Positions 49,116 through 49,479 of a stretch of DNA of 49,479 bases are shown here, piece by piece. The stretch lies in the NCBI GenBank assembly GCA_041687095.1, contig JAWLCQ010000014.1:1-49479 (forward strand), in the 5' to 3' direction. Position 1 is the stretch's first letter. The number at the start of each line of letters is the position of its first letter. The translations under genes were made by a program, and so were the position numbers. The notes under the pieces are model-generated. The model made no database searches, had not been told where the DNA came from, and worked only from the letters and a program-made list of their open reading frames with translations. This stretch comes from JAWLCQ01 sp041687095 (GTDB lineage: Bacteria; Planctomycetota; Phycisphaerae; SM23-33).

Positions 49116-49479
49116 TCAGGTAGTGGGCGGTTCCGGCTGACCGTCCAGCAGCCAGGGCAGGTTGAACCTCGCCAGGACGATCGTACCCGAGTAGCTCTTC
49201 TCCGTCAGCGTCTCGAAGGCGCAGAGGATCGTTCCGTCGCGGGCGACGGTGAGGCCCGAGTAGCCGGCCGGGCCCTCGCACACGATGCGCCCGATCGGCC
49301 AGGTGCGGCAGTCGTCGTAGGAGAGGCGGACGGTCAGGTGGCGGCGTCCCGCGTGGTCATAGTGCCAGGCCGTGTCGGACGGGACGGCCGGGTTGCAGAA
49401 CAGCACGCGCGAGCGGTCCGCGGGCGGGTAGGAGTAGCGGACCATCGACGCCTGGCAGTGCGGTTCGGGCAGTTGGAGG
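49116..49479 (-). CDS. Sialidase-like protein, C-terminal part only (runs off the window)
   Basis: The last 120 or so codons of a paralogue of the sialidase at 47852-48913. It enters the window edge in frame, reading LQLPEPHCQASMVRYSYPP, an arrangement like LPDPICYAGFLRY of the neighbour. An Asp box reads LSYDDCRTW, with Cys in place of the Gly. It ends ARFNLPWLLDGQPEPPTT. The start codon lies beyond 49479. Confidence 0.85.
   Translation of the reverse strand, partial: LQLPEPHCQASMVRYSYPPADRSRVLFCNPAVPSDTAWHYDHAGRRHLTVRLSYDDCRTWPIGRIVCEGPAGYSGLTVARDGTILCAFETLTEKSYSGTIVLARFNLPWLLDGQPEPPTT

Overview
The window is a high-GC (roughly 70%), gene-dense bacterial chromosome segment, most like a Planctomycetota or related PVC-superphylum genome. 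That rests on gene content: many secreted carbohydrate-active proteins, a cytoplasmic sulfatase, a DUF1570-like HExxH lipoprotein, GH172, DUF6259 and sialidase genes, a permuted acyl-carrier-like protein and a GxxExxY nuclease gene. No rRNA, prophage, classical insertion sequence or CRISPR array is visible. The only RNA gene found is tRNA-Arg(CCG).

Layout: 0.1-3.2 kb holds two secreted proteins. 3.4-6.3 kb is a minus-strand run of sigma factor, anti-sigma factor, periplasmic coiled-coil protein and ispH. 6.5-9.6 kb holds a secreted CBM9-like protein, an orphan HicB, a Gfo/Idh oxidoreductase, the tRNA and a YefM/RelE-type toxin-antitoxin pair. 9.9-13.7 kb holds the permuted ACP-like protein, two small membrane proteins and a creatininase, with a 1.1 kb repeat cluster in the middle. 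14.3-16.9 kb holds a sulfatase, an SGNH hydrolase and a small membrane protein. 16.9-19.3 kb is a housekeeping operon, ribH-nusB-ftsY, into which a GxxExxY nuclease gene bounded by 32-bp inverted repeats has been placed. 19.5-36.6 kb is a polysaccharide-utilisation neighbourhood: glycosidase-like proteins, GH172, a beta-helix protein, a KDG-type sugar kinase and a large flavoprotein. 36.8-38.8 kb is a lower-GC patch with a PD-(D/E)XK nuclease, a VapB whose VapC is reduced to a stub, and aroK. 38.9-41.4 kb is a MarR/ABC-exporter operon. 42.0-46.7 kb encodes a 1,580-residue WD40/TIG/lyase-like/CBM9 protein. 47.2-49.5 kb holds an AbrB/VapC module and tandem sialidases.

The most striking signal is not a gene. 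Almost every intergenic gap is filled with palindromic repeats from at least eight families. Several are nested concentrically, one palindrome inside another. One superclass has arms built from two to four tandem copies of a 9-10 nt word, and the best-preserved member carries the GxxExxY gene between its arms, supplying the end of nusB and the start of the nuclease. Other families have entered coding regions in frame, supply stop codons, or sit where a sialidase gene and a VapC gene have been lost. My working hypothesis is a GxxExxY-nuclease-linked family of palindromic mobile units. The structure is read directly from the sequence; the mobility mechanism is inference.

Promoters of TTGNNN-17 nt-TANNNT type can be placed before many genes, and two genes look leaderless.
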